Assembly (NCBI GenBank): GCA_037178675.1
Contig: JAYMGJ010000282.1
Location: 1-64,000 of the forward strand
Direction of reading: 5' to 3'
Length of the DNA stretch: 64,000 nt
DNA from: Scleroderma bovista
Lineage: Eukaryota; Basidiomycota; Agaricomycetes; Boletales; Sclerodermataceae
Below the pieces are notes generated by a model. It ran no database searches. It was given only the letters and a program-made list of their open reading frames with translations, and was not told the origin of the DNA. A program made the position numbers and the translations under genes. Positions 48,301-59,400 of the stretch are shown here, piece after piece (position 1 is the stretch's first letter; each line of letters begins with the position of its first letter).

Positions 48301-51300
48301 TAGTCCAGCCTCGATTGCTCCACGTGTCGCCGCCGTGGAACAAGGAACTCTGGTTCTTACGGAGGAGAGGCAGGAACAATCTCAGGATCGAGTTTCGTCT
48401 TCAAACAATTTGACCAATCTACTTTCGATTACTCCCCGTGTCACCCAGACTTCGACCCTTGCCGAGCCGCAGAAACTAGCACAATTCCATGATCAAGTTT
48501 CTTTGTCAGGTGATCAGGCCAGTCCAACCTCGATTGTTCTACAAGTCGCCGCCGTGGAACAAGGAACTCTGGTTCTTACGGAAGAGGAGAGGCAGGAACA
48601 GTCTCAGGATCGAGTTTCGTCTTCAGATGATTCGACCAATCTAGCTTCGGTTGCGCCCCGTGTCACCCAGATACAAGGAATTTCAACCCTTGCAGAGCAG
48701 CAGGGGCTGGTACAACCCCATGAGCAGGTTTCTTTGTCATGTGATCAGGCCATTTCGACCTTGATTTCTCCCTGCGTCACCCGGACACAGGAACATTTGA
48801 TTCATACAGAGTGGCAGATGCAGGGACCCCAGGAGCCAGCTTCGTCTGTTCGGTCGGAATCTGACATCACGACTTCAAGTACTAGTGCTCATTTCTCCAT
48901 CCAAGGTTCTTTCAAAGAAGCTGCGGTAAAGACACTGTCGTGAGTGCTCTCCTTCGACAAATGGTCGTGCTTTGATTGACAGGATTCGCAGTGAAACCAA
49001 GTTGGTTTTTCTGGTGGACGAATCTCTTTCAGTATGTGTATTATGTTTCCCGTTTACTGCTTCCTCTCACAGCTTTAATTTAGGTAACGGAAGAAAACCT
49101 TTTCCTCCAAGCTACAGAAGTTATCGCTGGATTTGTTGAAATTTCTGCCAATCAAGGTTTTATGGGTGTTGACGTCCATTTGCTTCATCAACCTGTCTGT
49201 TCAGAAAATATCCTAGTAAGATGATTCTATCATCATCAGCATGGCACAAGTAACGTTCTGACAGCAGTCCGTGGATGATTTTACGAAATTGTTCGCCGAG
49301 GTCTACGTTAACGGTATGGTTATTCCAATTCCGAGCCTCCCGTCTTGATGGTCCCCAAGGCATAGATACTCCGACGGGCGCGAGACTCGCTCAGCTCATT
49401 GATCGATATTTACCTGCAATTGAGTTTAAAGAGTCTATGCATTCGCCAATAACCATCATCGTGATGTCAGGCAGTGTCCCCAGTATGTGGAGTTCGCTAG
49501 AACTGAGTGTTTTCGCGATTTCATTGATAATGTAGCCGACCCCGACACGCTCGTCGAGTCCATTGTAGATGCGGCCCACCGTCTCGACATGAGCGGTGTG
49601 CGACCAGATATATTTGGCATTCAATTCATTCAGATAGGTATGGAAGAAGTTACGAATAGCGCCCTTCACATCTTGGGTGACAATTTTGGGGCCAGCCATA
49701 ACGTCAGGGTATGCCTCCAGCTAGTTTAGTTCACCGAGTCCTCTGAAGCTGTGGTTCAGGAAATCGTGGCCACCACATCAATCGACCCCACACAGGGCAC
49801 ATTCGGTTATGAATACATGATGAAGATCCTTCTTGGGGGTATATGCAGAAATTTACAAATCCTCGTGCAGCCCGCGCCAGCGTTGTTGTCCGATCAGGCA
49901 ACCTGCGTGTCCAAAATCTGTGTGGATGTAACACCTACACCGCTGGGGTCTGCACAACCAGAGTCTGTACAAACTTCTTTAGGGATCTTTACCCCACCCC
50001 TGTCAGAAAAGCCCCTTCTGCCAAGATCGGGCAGTTCGATCTCGACCTCGACATCCTCACAATTTGGATCTCTTTCTCTTGCTCGATCACAAAAGCAAAG
50101 GACACTGGACGCCCAAACTTCGTTCTCTGATAGTCAAGTACCTCTCGATGAGACCACCACTCTCACTCTCCAATATGTTTCCGGTGCTCACCGGAGAGAA
50201 ACCATAACAGCAACCCTGGAGTAAGTCATCGTGCCTGCCATGTCCGAGAAAATTGATGATAGAAATACGTAGAGCAATCAAATCTGTTATCTTGATCGAC
50301 GACTCAATGCCGGTATGTACATCATGATGTTCCATAATCATGCGTGTGGCTAAACGATCCCATAAATTGTCAGATGACTGAAGGGAATGTTTTGTTCCAG
50401 GCTAGGGAGGCTGTCGCAGGGCTTGTCGACATTGTCAACTGGCGTGGTACCAAAGGAATCGACCTGCATTTCATACACCATGAAGGAATTTATGGAGATC
50501 TGCAGGTGGGTGTCGGCTTGCAATTAGTTTAGTGACCAAGCCTTGACTGGTATTTCACTCTCAGTCGAGAGATAATGTTGCAAAGGCGTTTGATCAGGTT
50601 CAGTTCATGGGTATGTGGTAATGTTCAGTTGTCGCACCTTTCTCGATTGACCCCGTTAGGGAAAAACACTCCGATTGGTGCAAGACTTGCACAGCTCATC
50701 GAGTACTATTTGCCCTTCATCGAATCCAAGGAATCCATGCATGAGCCGATAACCATCATGGTACTTACCAATGGTACAGCGTGTACGTCTACTTGTGGGA
50801 TCCTGTGTTTACCCAATTACTCACCTTGACTGGTCTTTAGCCGATTACGATATACTTGTTCGGTGCATCGTTGAGACAGCCCGTCGTCTTGAACGTAGTG
50901 GTATAAGGGAAGATAAGTTTGGTATTCGGTTCGTGCAGATTGGTGCGAATCCAGCTGCAACAGAGGCACTCGGTGCGCTCCGTGTTGAGCTAGAAAGTGT
51001 ACACAACTTCAGGGTATGTCGCAACTTTACTTTGACATTTAGATGGAGTAACGCCCCCAAAGGACATTATGGGCTTCACCACATTCGACCCTGATCAAGG
51101 TACACTCGACACTGAATATATCCTCAACGTTCTCTTCGGACACGTTTACAAGATTCGCAATGACGTACCTCACTTCCAGGATTCGTTGTCACTGCCGAGA
51201 TTAGGGCCTATGCCAGATGCTCTATCATGGGAAGCATTGGCAAGTTCATCCTTGATTCCTCCCCGCCTCACCCAGAATCAAAGTACATCGATTCCGGAAT

Positions 51301-52654
51301 GGAAAACGCAAGAACAACAATTTTCGTTTTCGGATGTTCAGGCAATTCTACCTTTGATTCCTCCCCGCATTAGTAGCCATAATCAAGGTATTCTGGTTAC
51401 AAAGCAGCGGAAGCAGGAACTCCCCGAACAAGTTCGCGTCATCCAGAAACAAGAACAATCGCAGGGAGGAGTTTTATCTTCGATTGTTCAGTCAAAGACT
51501 TTCATGGCTTCCAAGTCAAGTATCAGCTCTCGCTTCATCATCAAAGATTACCTAAGAGAATCTGCTGCAAAAATTATGTCGTAAGTCCTCTCCTTAGAAA
51601 ATAGATGTGCTCTGATTGACCGGATTCGAAGTGAAACCAAGCTAGTTTTTCTTGTCGATGAGTCTCTTTCAGTATGTGCATCATGTCCTCTTTGCACATT
51701 CTCTCAATTTCATTATAGTTGGTAGAAGGAAACCTTTTCCTCCAAGCGAGAGAGGCTATTGCGGGGATTGTTGAAATTTGCGCCAGTCAGGGTTTCAGAG
51801 GTGTTGACATTCACTTGTTGCATCAGGATGTATTTGCAGAAAACATACTCGTAAGTGAATCTCGTCACCAGTGTATCCATAGCACAAGTAATGCTTTGAT
51901 ATTAGTCCGTAGATGATCTTATGAACATATTCGCTGAGGTTCAGTTCGATGGTATGTGATCATCTCCAATTCTGAACTCCTTATCCTGAACGTCTAGCAG
52001 ACACAGACGCTCCAACGGGCACAAGACTCGCTCAGCTCATTGATCAATATTTACCTCTGATCGAATCCAAGGAGTCTACGCATCCGCCAATAACCATCAT
52101 CGTGATGTCAGGCAGTGTCCCCAGTATGTGGAATTCGTTAGAACTGAGTGCTTTCGCGATTTCATTGATAATGTAGCCGACCCCGACACGCTCGTCGAGT
52201 CCATTGTAGATGCGGCGCAACGTCTCGACAGGAGTGGTGTACGGCCAGACATGTTTGGTATTCAATTCGCTCAGATGGGTACGGAAGAAGTTGCGAACAC
52301 AACACTTCGCATCTTGGGTGATAATTTCGGGGCCAGGAATAACGTCAGGGTATGCTGCCAACTGGCTTTGTCCTGCACGGAGTTAGCTGATATTTTGTGG
52401 TACAGGAGATTGTTACCACAATCTCATTCGACCCGGCTCAAGGCACATTCGACTCTAGTTTCTTGATCAAGATCCTCCTTGGAGGTATTCGGAAACTTTT
52501 TGAAACCAGATCCGTCGTCCAGTCTGCGCTAGTGCCGTTGTCAACCCGCATCTCAAGTCAGGCAACGAACATCTCCAAAGCCCTTGGGGGTGCACCAACG
52601 ACCAATCTGACAGGGGCTTTCAAAGGCCCGAGGGCCAAGTTTCCGAAGTTCTGA
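33317..52654 (+). CDS. Giant DM9/DUF3421 - 11x vWA modular protein
   Basis: N-terminal exons 33317-33553, 33605-33697, 33753-33762, 33804-33877 and 33940-34190 give ~80 disordered residues, then a DM9/DUF3421-like domain (NRIPPSAV, GPLYIARAFLEGDL, LPGGVFTYAGKEH, SKYEILVF). Eleven vWA modules follow (coordinates in the next entry), each entered by a phase-2 intron before an (A/E)(I/T)K.V.L(I/V)D strand and cut at four inner sites. After each module an intronless linker exon starts with EIVTTTSFNP.QG.F and ends with a RE.AV..L(S/A) motif. Every linker runs open into the next intron at the same phase, and the first stop comes at 52652-52654. Estimated ~5,200 residues and ~70 introns. No signal peptide or membrane segment seen. 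vWA domains normally bind protein partners, often through a MIDAS metal site, which is degenerate here. Role unknown. Alternative: several adjacent genes; no internal promoter-stop pair supports that. Confidence 0.75.
38440..39960 (+). repeat. Gln/Ser-rich linker repeats after M3
   Basis: About 1.5 kb of coding repeats made of two alternating ~38-residue halves: one with LVLTEERQEQ, QDRVSSSDDL and SIAPRVTQ; the other with STLAEQQKLAQ, QVSLSGDQASP and IAPHVAAVKQG. A full pair is ~76 residues (~228 bases). Copies differ by substitutions and by loss of one half. Predicted disordered and polar. Repeats of this kind change length easily by slippage or unequal exchange. Confidence 0.8.
42680..43700 (+). 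repeat. Gln/Ser-rich linker repeats after M5
   Basis: Same two-half repeat as after M3, with fewer copies. One place has two LVLTEERQEQ halves in a row (43200-43400), showing unequal loss of the other half. Confidence 0.75.
43895..50272 (+). repeat. Higher-order vWA unit 2 (A-B-B-B, modules M6-M9)
   Basis: Second A-B-B-B set, 6.4 kb against 8.4 kb for the first; the difference is linker length. The linker after M9 ends FSDSQVP..HRRETITATLE, the degenerate counterpart of the special linker ending after M5. A third, partial unit (M10 type A, M11 type B) closes the gene. Confidence 0.7.
48030..48790 (+). repeat. Gln/Ser-rich linker repeats after M8
   Basis: Same alternating halves as after M3 and M5. 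The last ~250 bases with the following intron and exon are nearly identical to the end of the M3 linker (39900-40140), far closer than the modules on either side. Confidence 0.75.
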
Positions 52655-54713
52655 TAAAGTACCTTTCCCAGCGTAATGTGTTTGGAAGCCAGCATAATGT
52701 AGTTACTTGTACGCATCAGTATTTTACTTGATTGAAACTGACAACATTGTACCTCATTACTTGAAGAAAGTATCAAACCAAATTCCATGTTGCATTTTGC
52801 GAACTACTACGACCCGAGTATGAGAGAATCTCGCAGTTATGGGCCGCTCTGCGGAGGTCCATGGAGCGGACAATCAGTGTCACTGCTTATTTCCAGTTTC
52901 CCCCGTCCCCGGGACAAAAGGAAACTTATGAATGGAAGCATTCCTGCACAAGGAGCTCAGATCTGGTTTTTGAGTTTGAACGCGGTATGGCCTTGCCTAC
53001 AAATCGGATCGCCCGTGGGCGCATCGCGGCGGCGGCGGCGGCGGTGGATGCAGCACATAATAGAAGGCGTTCGTTTCGATGGAAGTCGTTGTCTAGTATG
53101 GTCAGTCAGTGAATGCGACCAGTGCTTGGAATGGGATGGTAGAGAACGGCGTTGAAGAAGAAGTTGGCTAAAGCGAGTAAGTTCAATAGACAGAAGTGCA
53201 TACATATCATACCCGAATGGAGGGACGAAACAACTTCTCTTTCACCAAGAAACCCATATGTACTATGTCGCCGTATCGGATCCCATGTACTGCACAAGAT
53301 CTGAATGTTAACTGATCGCACGCATAACGGGACCAGCTGGTATTACTAGGCAGTGGCCCAGGCTACATTTGCATTTGGCACTCCAATATCCGCCCGACTC
53401 TTCAATTTGCCAGTCTAAAGGGGCCGCCTGATCACAAATGAGTATTTAGGAGTCACGAAGCGAAGAGCACAGACTTCTCCGTTCGTTCCTCAGTTTAACT
53501 GATACTAGGCACTAACTCACAAGAACGGGGTACTAATACCCAAAGGCATCTGATTTGGACGATATTGATAGCATCCGGCGAACCTTGTAACATGTGATCT
53601 ACCACACTGGGTTTTGACAAGGCTTCCGGAGCGCCGCCGCCGAGTCCTCAAAACAGAACATGGGGAACGCACCACCAAGACTCGGACAGCCGGCCTTAGT
53701 CCCAGAAGCTGTTGAAGTTTCCGTTACGTAATCGTGGACATTCAATGCCCACGGCCATTTCCCGAGATCTCCGACTCTGGCCCCTTCCAGAAGCCCTGCC
53801 CTCCCCATACACACACCGCACTACGTTCACCACTCCAGAAATGCGCGCCCATATTTACGACAGACGCTGTTACCTCACTACCATCACTGATAGAGTCACA
53901 CCAGGACGACATATTTGGGGGGTGTTGGTTGTCTAGTAAAAAAAGACATTTCATTTCCACTGGTGCTGCTGTACTACGCGCGTAGTGACTCCCGGGCCAC
54001 TCCCCACTCCCGACCTACTACATACTGGATAGGCAACAGGTACAAAGAGAGGTGAGTAAGGGGGTTGCATAATAGAGATTAGTACAACAACAGGTGGAGA
54101 GAGAGGTGAGGTGAGGGGGGGTATCTCTGGACGATGGCGATGATGTAGTGGGGCACCAGTGACGCGGCGCGGTAAATACCAAATGAGCGGTATATGAGCG
54201 GTCGGGATATATAGAGAGGAGGGATGGGGTAAATAGTACTCATACGTGAAAAGAAATCGTCAATGTGGGATGGGATGGGAATGAGGGAGTGGGTAACGCA
54301 CGACGGGTATACTAACACGTTTGCATAAAAGCGAGGGGTCGTGGGCAAAGGGGTCGTGGGCATGAGAGGAGAGGAGGGGAACACTATATGCACACCTGGG
54401 GGAAAGAAAAGAATATTGTAGTACACAAAGGGCTTATAATCCAACAACAACAACGCGGTTTATCCACACTGAACTGAAACCGAGGAGGAAAGGAGAGAGA
54501 CGTCAAGAGGAAAAGGAGGAGAAAGAAATATCAGGTAGAGGGTGGTGGTGGTAGCGCAGTGTGGAGTACCCTTGCGATATGAAATGGTGGGGGATATGCA
54601 TTGATGCGTATGTGGTCGCTTTTGTCCATGTATGAAAAAAGAACGTCCGTCCGTCCGTCTGTCTGCCCCACTCTCTGCCAATGAACGCCCGCATGCATTG
54701 GCCCGAACCCCGA
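52655..54713. other. Intergenic region between the vWA gene and the HMG-box gene
   Basis: The first part is the 3' flank of the vWA gene. A short GGC triplet run lies at 53026-53045. Frames such as 52787-53155 plus are short and unsupported. From ~54060 to 54713 the plus strand is purine-rich and is probably the 3' untranslated region of the minus-strand HMG gene; a CGTC run lies at 54643-54662. Confidence 0.5.
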
Positions 54714-56435
54714 TCAGTATCCTTGTGGGACGGGGAGCATCCCGTCGAAATTGAACAGCTGTTCGAACGTCTCTGGGCTGTTGTGCGACTCGCCGGGGGA
54801 GTACTGGCTCGGATCCATCTGGGACGACGAGGATGCATGGTCGTACAGCCCAGACGCATATACGATGTCGAACGACGACGACGATGCGTGCGGTGTCATC
54901 AGCTGGTCGGCGCCGCTGCAGCCAGGGATACCAAGCTCTATCGGAGGGATGGCGTTCAGGTCGAATTCGTCGCCTACGAGAAGCGAATCGTGATGGTCCT
55001 CCCCCCACGATGCGCTTGCGCTTTCCCACGCCGACGACGAGAACGACGGCGCATAGTTGAACTGGACACAGCTGTCGAGCGCAGCAGGTGCACTTGCGTC
55101 CATCTGCGGTTCCGGGAGCATCATCATGTTGTCGCAGGAAGACGGATACGAGAAGTTGTTGGCCTGTAGACGACAGGTGGTGGGCGTGAACGGGCCTGCG
55201 TCGGGCGATGACGGGCCTGACGAATCGGATGCGATCGAGGATGCGGGCGAGAGCATCTGGTGGGGCGGGAGCATTGGCATGTCGTCGGAAGGGATCAGTA
55301 ACGGAAGGGGCCCCGGGTTCTCAAACATTCCATGGTAGAAACCGTTGGCCTGGAACGTGGCATTTTCGTCAATGAAGAGTCCAGGATAGCGAATACGACG
55401 TACATCAACAGGGAACATATCCGATCGATAGTGGTGCTGAGCAGTATTTGCAGGCACGAAATCGAAGTGGTGGTCCGGATGCGACGATCGCCGGCTGATC
55501 ATAGGTACGAGCGATGGAGACGTCGGACACGACGGCATGTAGACAGCGGGGATCTGGATGGTCTGGCGAGCAGGCGGTGGCGTGGGTGCAGAGACGGAGC
55601 GACCGTGCTTGGCGGTGGTGGCGGGCATGGAGAAAGGGAGGACGAACGAAATCGTGTTCTCCGAGTCCGTCTCGAGGTCGAACTCGCCGGCACGCTTGCC
55701 CTTTTTTCCTTTCCGATCCTTGGATCGCTGAGGGCGGTAGACGTAGTTGGGGTACATCTGCTCGTGCTCCTTTTTCTTTTCCTTTGCGAGCTCCTCCCAG
55801 TAGAGACGTTCTTCGGGGGACAGGGCTTTCCACTGCTGGCTGATGGTCTTGGAGAGGTCTGCTTGGCGCTGTTTCTTGGTTGGGCCGTCCACCGAGGAGG
55901 CAGCGGCTTCGTCCTGTGCGAGCTGGCGTTCTTCGCAGCATCTCCTGCGGAAGAGGATGAACGCGTTTTCGGGGCGCTTGATGTAGTCCTCGTCGCCCTT
56001 CTTGGGTCTGCGCTCGATGTCGCTGCATACGGACGACTTGCGTCGCTTGTGGGAAGGGGAGACGGGGAACGACGAGGTGGACGAGGTCGTGAGCGGCGAT
56101 GACGATGTCGTTGAGAAGACGGAGGTTGCAGAGGATGCCGAGCTGGACGAAGCAGCAGAATCGGGGGAAAGAGGAGAAAGGGTGCGGTGGGAGGGCGTGA
56201 GCGTGAGCTTCCGGAGATCTGGCTCGAAGGGCGAGTTGGTTGGTGAAGGAGTGTGGTCATGTTGATGGAATGGAAAGTGAAAGGCGCGCGGCGTCGGTGA
56301 AACAATGGCCAGTGCTGGTGGCTGAAGGGTGTCCGTAATCACCTCGAGTGCTGGTGGGGGTGGTGAGATAGAGGGAAGGGCACCGTGGGGACACTCACAT
56401 TGAGGAGGGGTATCGCGAGTGCGCTGAGCAGGCAT
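54714..56435 (-). CDS. HMG-box transcription factor (MATA_HMG type)
   Basis: Single-exon frame of 573 residues from the ATG at 56435; the frame stays open to 56570, but the earlier codons have no ATG. The N-terminal ~135 residues are Pro/Ser-rich with a poly-Ser/Thr tract and a basic KRRK patch. The HMG box covers about residues 148-240: it opens YIKRPENAFILFRRRC, holds KTISQQWKALSPEER and ends EHEQMYPNYVYRP. It binds the DNA minor groove in a sequence-specific way in related proteins, and acts in the nucleus. The box has ~12 extra residues after its first helix (DEAAASSVDGPTK). A basic KGKKGKR patch follows. The C-terminal half is Ser/Pro/Asp-rich, likely an activation or regulatory region. 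Related basidiomycete proteins include mating and development regulators, but I cannot assign an orthologue. Confidence 0.85.
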   Translation of the reverse strand: MPAQRTRDTPPQCECPHGALPSISPPPPALEVITDTLQPPALAIVSPTPRAFHFPFHQHDHTPSPTNSPFEPDLRKLTLTPSHRTLSPLSPDSAASSSSASSATSVFSTTSSSPLTTSSTSSFPVSPSHKRRKSSVCSDIERRPKKGDEDYIKRPENAFILFRRRCCEERQLAQDEAAASSVDGPTKKQRQADLSKTISQQWKALSPEERLYWEELAKEKKKEHEQMYPNYVYRPQRSKDRKGKKGKRAGEFDLETDSENTISFVLPFSMPATTAKHGRSVSAPTPPPARQTIQIPAVYMPSCPTSPSLVPMISRRSSHPDHHFDFVPANTAQHHYRSDMFPVDVRRIRYPGLFIDENATFQANGFYHGMFENPGPLPLLIPSDDMPMLPPHQMLSPASSIASDSSGPSSPDAGPFTPTTCRLQANNFSYPSSCDNMMMLPEPQMDASAPAALDSCVQFNYAPSFSSSAWESASASWGEDHHDSLLVGDEFDLNAIPPIELGIPGCSGADQLMTPHASSSSFDIVYASGLYDHASSSSQMDPSQYSPGESHNSPETFEQLFNFDGMLPVPQGY

Positions 56436-59400
56436 ACCGAACAATGGCAGCTGCACCCGTTTGTTTGGAAAGGGAGGAATAATGGGCTGGATGCGTTGGG
56501 TTTCTGGATAATGAGGAGTCGCTTGCACTGCTCTGACACACAATTGAGGGGCGGGGCACAAAAAGACCAAGACAATACGGCGAACTCGTTATATACAGGC
56601 CAATCAGATGCGCGACGGCATGTCCGCATTTGGAAACACAATGAGACGCGCTGAGACCCTCCATTCGGGACCCAAACAACCGCACAAACATCGTCTTATT
56701 GTCTTGAAAAACCCGAATCCGGCGACATTCCCCACTCTTATCTGGCACAAATTATCACGTCAGCACCATGCCGTCCTCTTCCCGCGGCAATCCAAACTTG
56801 GCGGCCCCGTTCTCTTGGATCTCTCTCGACGTGACACTCGCGGGTGCACCGAGGGAGAGGGAGATTGGAGATCTAGCCACTTGGCTGGATGCTCCAGTTT
56901 GGCCATTGGCGATCTCTAACCTAGGAGAGTTTGGTTCCCATCATATCCCTCGAGATTCAACCTGCCCTATATAGTATGTTAGACCCGGCCGTGCGTTCCA
57001 ATCGAGATGCTCTTTCCCCGCCTTGTCAAGTGCGCCACCATGATGCTTTGAGTTTGGGGGATGTGCACAACGATCCGCCGAGATGCAGCGACTGGCTCTG
57101 GGCCCTCTCGTCGGAGTGGCTGTACGCATTTCTTGCGGCGTACACCTGGCGACATGGCCGCAATGCAAACATATCGAGGACGACCAATAGTATCCATCTC
57201 CATGGAGTTCAACCCATTCATTCCATCGTATCGTCGTCCCGTAGACCCGTAGCTCCCTCCTGTCCTATCCACGCTTATCACATGGAATTGAGCCAGGGGC
57301 GAAAACTTTGACCATCATGTTCCGGCTGAATGAGCGCATGGACCTCCTCTCCATGTCGCACAGCACTTTGGCATTATTCCCTCATTACCTGCGGAAGGGC
57401 CAATGGATGGGCTTCCAGATAGTCCTCGGTTCATACCCATCCATGCACTGCACGACGTCATCAGGGGGGCGCTTAATTGGCTACAGCATGTATACTTCCG
57501 CTTGTCGTCGGGCAAGTGTGTGCACCGGGGCATCGCTAAGCAACACACACGGTGGATCGCGATGACGTCTTTTCCCCACATCTCATTCAATCGGACCTAC
57601 GCAAAACGCGATTCACGGGTGGTTTCGAGTGAGCGCTCCGATTCGACGGAACATATAACCTTCGCCGAGGGCGTGTATGTACCACTGCCTCTCGCGATAA
57701 GTCCGGATCGGTGGTTGTATATGAACGAGGAGAGCGTCATGGGACACACAGTGCACGTCATCGATGAAGCCTCGTTGTTTGGACCCTCGTGCTGCAGGTT
57801 ATCTATCATATCTCGCAGTGCGTTGGCGCCTCCCCGCCACCGACACGATCGACCGCCCTCTCGTCCTCGCGGTTGCTTCGTTGCGCAATTGGCGCACAGT
57901 GTAAACTCGTGCGACTCCTGCGATGGCCTCACTTACTGCCTTGGACCGGAACGCCGGCCCAGCGTCCCCCCCTCATGTCGTAACGACCTGAGAAAATGGA
58001 TTATTTATACCATAATTTTTTATATTCTGTTCTCACCACCAAAATTGGGATTCGTCCACCGAAGGAGGGGTACGGCGAACGTACATGCATGATATATTTG
58101 ACAGAAATATCACGACCGTCATCATCATCAGTTACACTTAGTATGGGCGGACAAGTCGATGGGGAGATGATGATCAGTACGTAGGGTATGTACAGATAGT
58201 TGCTACTCTTCGGCGACCTACCAAGAACGCGCCGATTATACCGACCATGCCAAACGCCGGAGATGGGCGTCTCCAACCTCGGCGGAAAATCGTTTTTTGC
58301 CCCATAGGTAGACAGAGTCATATAGAAGGGACGAGGGGCACGGCCAAGATTTGCTCATCCGTGCGCCGCGGGCCGCATCTGAGGATACTGTAACCCAGCG
58401 CACGGTCGCCCGATAGAAGGATACGTCGTCGTCGAGTCCGTTTTTTCTGAATGAATGGTTGTGCCGTCATGAAAGGAAGCTTTGGAAGTTGAGAAGCTTG
58501 GCAGGAAGGAAGGTCTCAGAGGTGGTGGTAGAGTCATACATACATACTGTAGTAGTCGTGACGGGCTGTAGCGCGGGCTTCCGAGTTTTCCGCTCAGCGA
58601 TGACAATGGACTTACTTTTAGGGCGTACAATGGTGAGTTAGGATATGAATGGCGAAGCATCATCATCATACCTTTACAGTTCTAGGGGACGAGCTTCTCC
58701 CGAGCGCAGTGGATAGTAAGAACCTTGACTTTTAGGGCCTACAATGGTACGTCAGTCAGCTATGAGTGACGAAGCCCAGCCCTAGTAGTAGGGGGGTTGC
58801 AGCATCACATCACTTACTATGAACTTCTCCCCGAGCGCGACGACAGTGCCGTGTCCATACATGATGCATGACGATGTATCACAGTCGAGAAGGATGGGTA
58901 TTATGCCAGCATAGTACTATCGGCTTTCTAAATGTTTGGCTAGAAAGCGCAGATAATAACTTGATGCGCGGCAGCGGCAGCGGCGAACGCTTGATCACTG
59001 TGTAGGCTTGGGAACGACGCTGATAACGCTATGGTGGATCATCGAATCGATCAGATGCGGACGGCGTGGTCGAGGATGGTGATGAACCACGTTATGCCAA
59101 CGGCCATTTCAAGTTGCCGGTCGAGACGCCCCAGGCCAGAGTGATGCAATAGCGACGTAGGAACGCGGTTCTAGGCTGGAATACCGGATGAGCACTGAGC
59201 ACTGATCGCCGAATGAACTTTTTTCCGCGATGGATGTCGTTTCTTCATGTACACAAGTTTTCTAGTGCGACTGCTGCCGAGAAATGAAGAGTCACCCAAG
59301 TCTTGGAAGGATGTGACACTTGAAGAGATGCGTAAGTTGATCCGCCCATTCAAGGTTGACGTGGACGTATGATGGCAGCTCAAGGCGGGGACGATTCTCT

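Larger units (their letters stand above)
34245..52349 (+). repeat. Array of 11 intron-split vWA modules
   Basis: Modules (first strand to the NVR/KIR end): M1 34245-34985, M2 35509-36249, M3 37506-38228, M4 40102-40821, M5 41733-42445, M6 43895-44619, M7 45837-46554, M8 47081-47798, M9 48992-49708, M10 50273-51013, M11 51632-52349. Two types. Type A (M1, M2, M6, M10) has MTEG or MSEG, LHFMHH, KNTPTG or KDTPTG, ADYD and FVQIG. Type B (M3, M4, M5, M7, M8, M9, M11) has VTEGN, HLLHQ, GTDTPTG, SGSVP, ADPD and FIQMG. Intron positions are the same in all eleven: after the D.S.S loop, after the LHFMHH/HLLHQ segment, after the VQPMG/VHVN segment, after the NG/SG loop and after the NVR end. Confidence 0.85.

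Noticed and set aside
33317..52654. Eleven separate vWA genes in tandem.
   Set aside because: No linker has a stop followed by a promoter and start; each runs in frame into the next module through an intron of the same phase. Transcript data could still overturn this.
57403..58092. 229-codon plus-strand frame as a gene.
   Set aside because: No recognisable domain, odd composition, and it overlaps other equally open frames; it looks like chance in GC-rich sequence.
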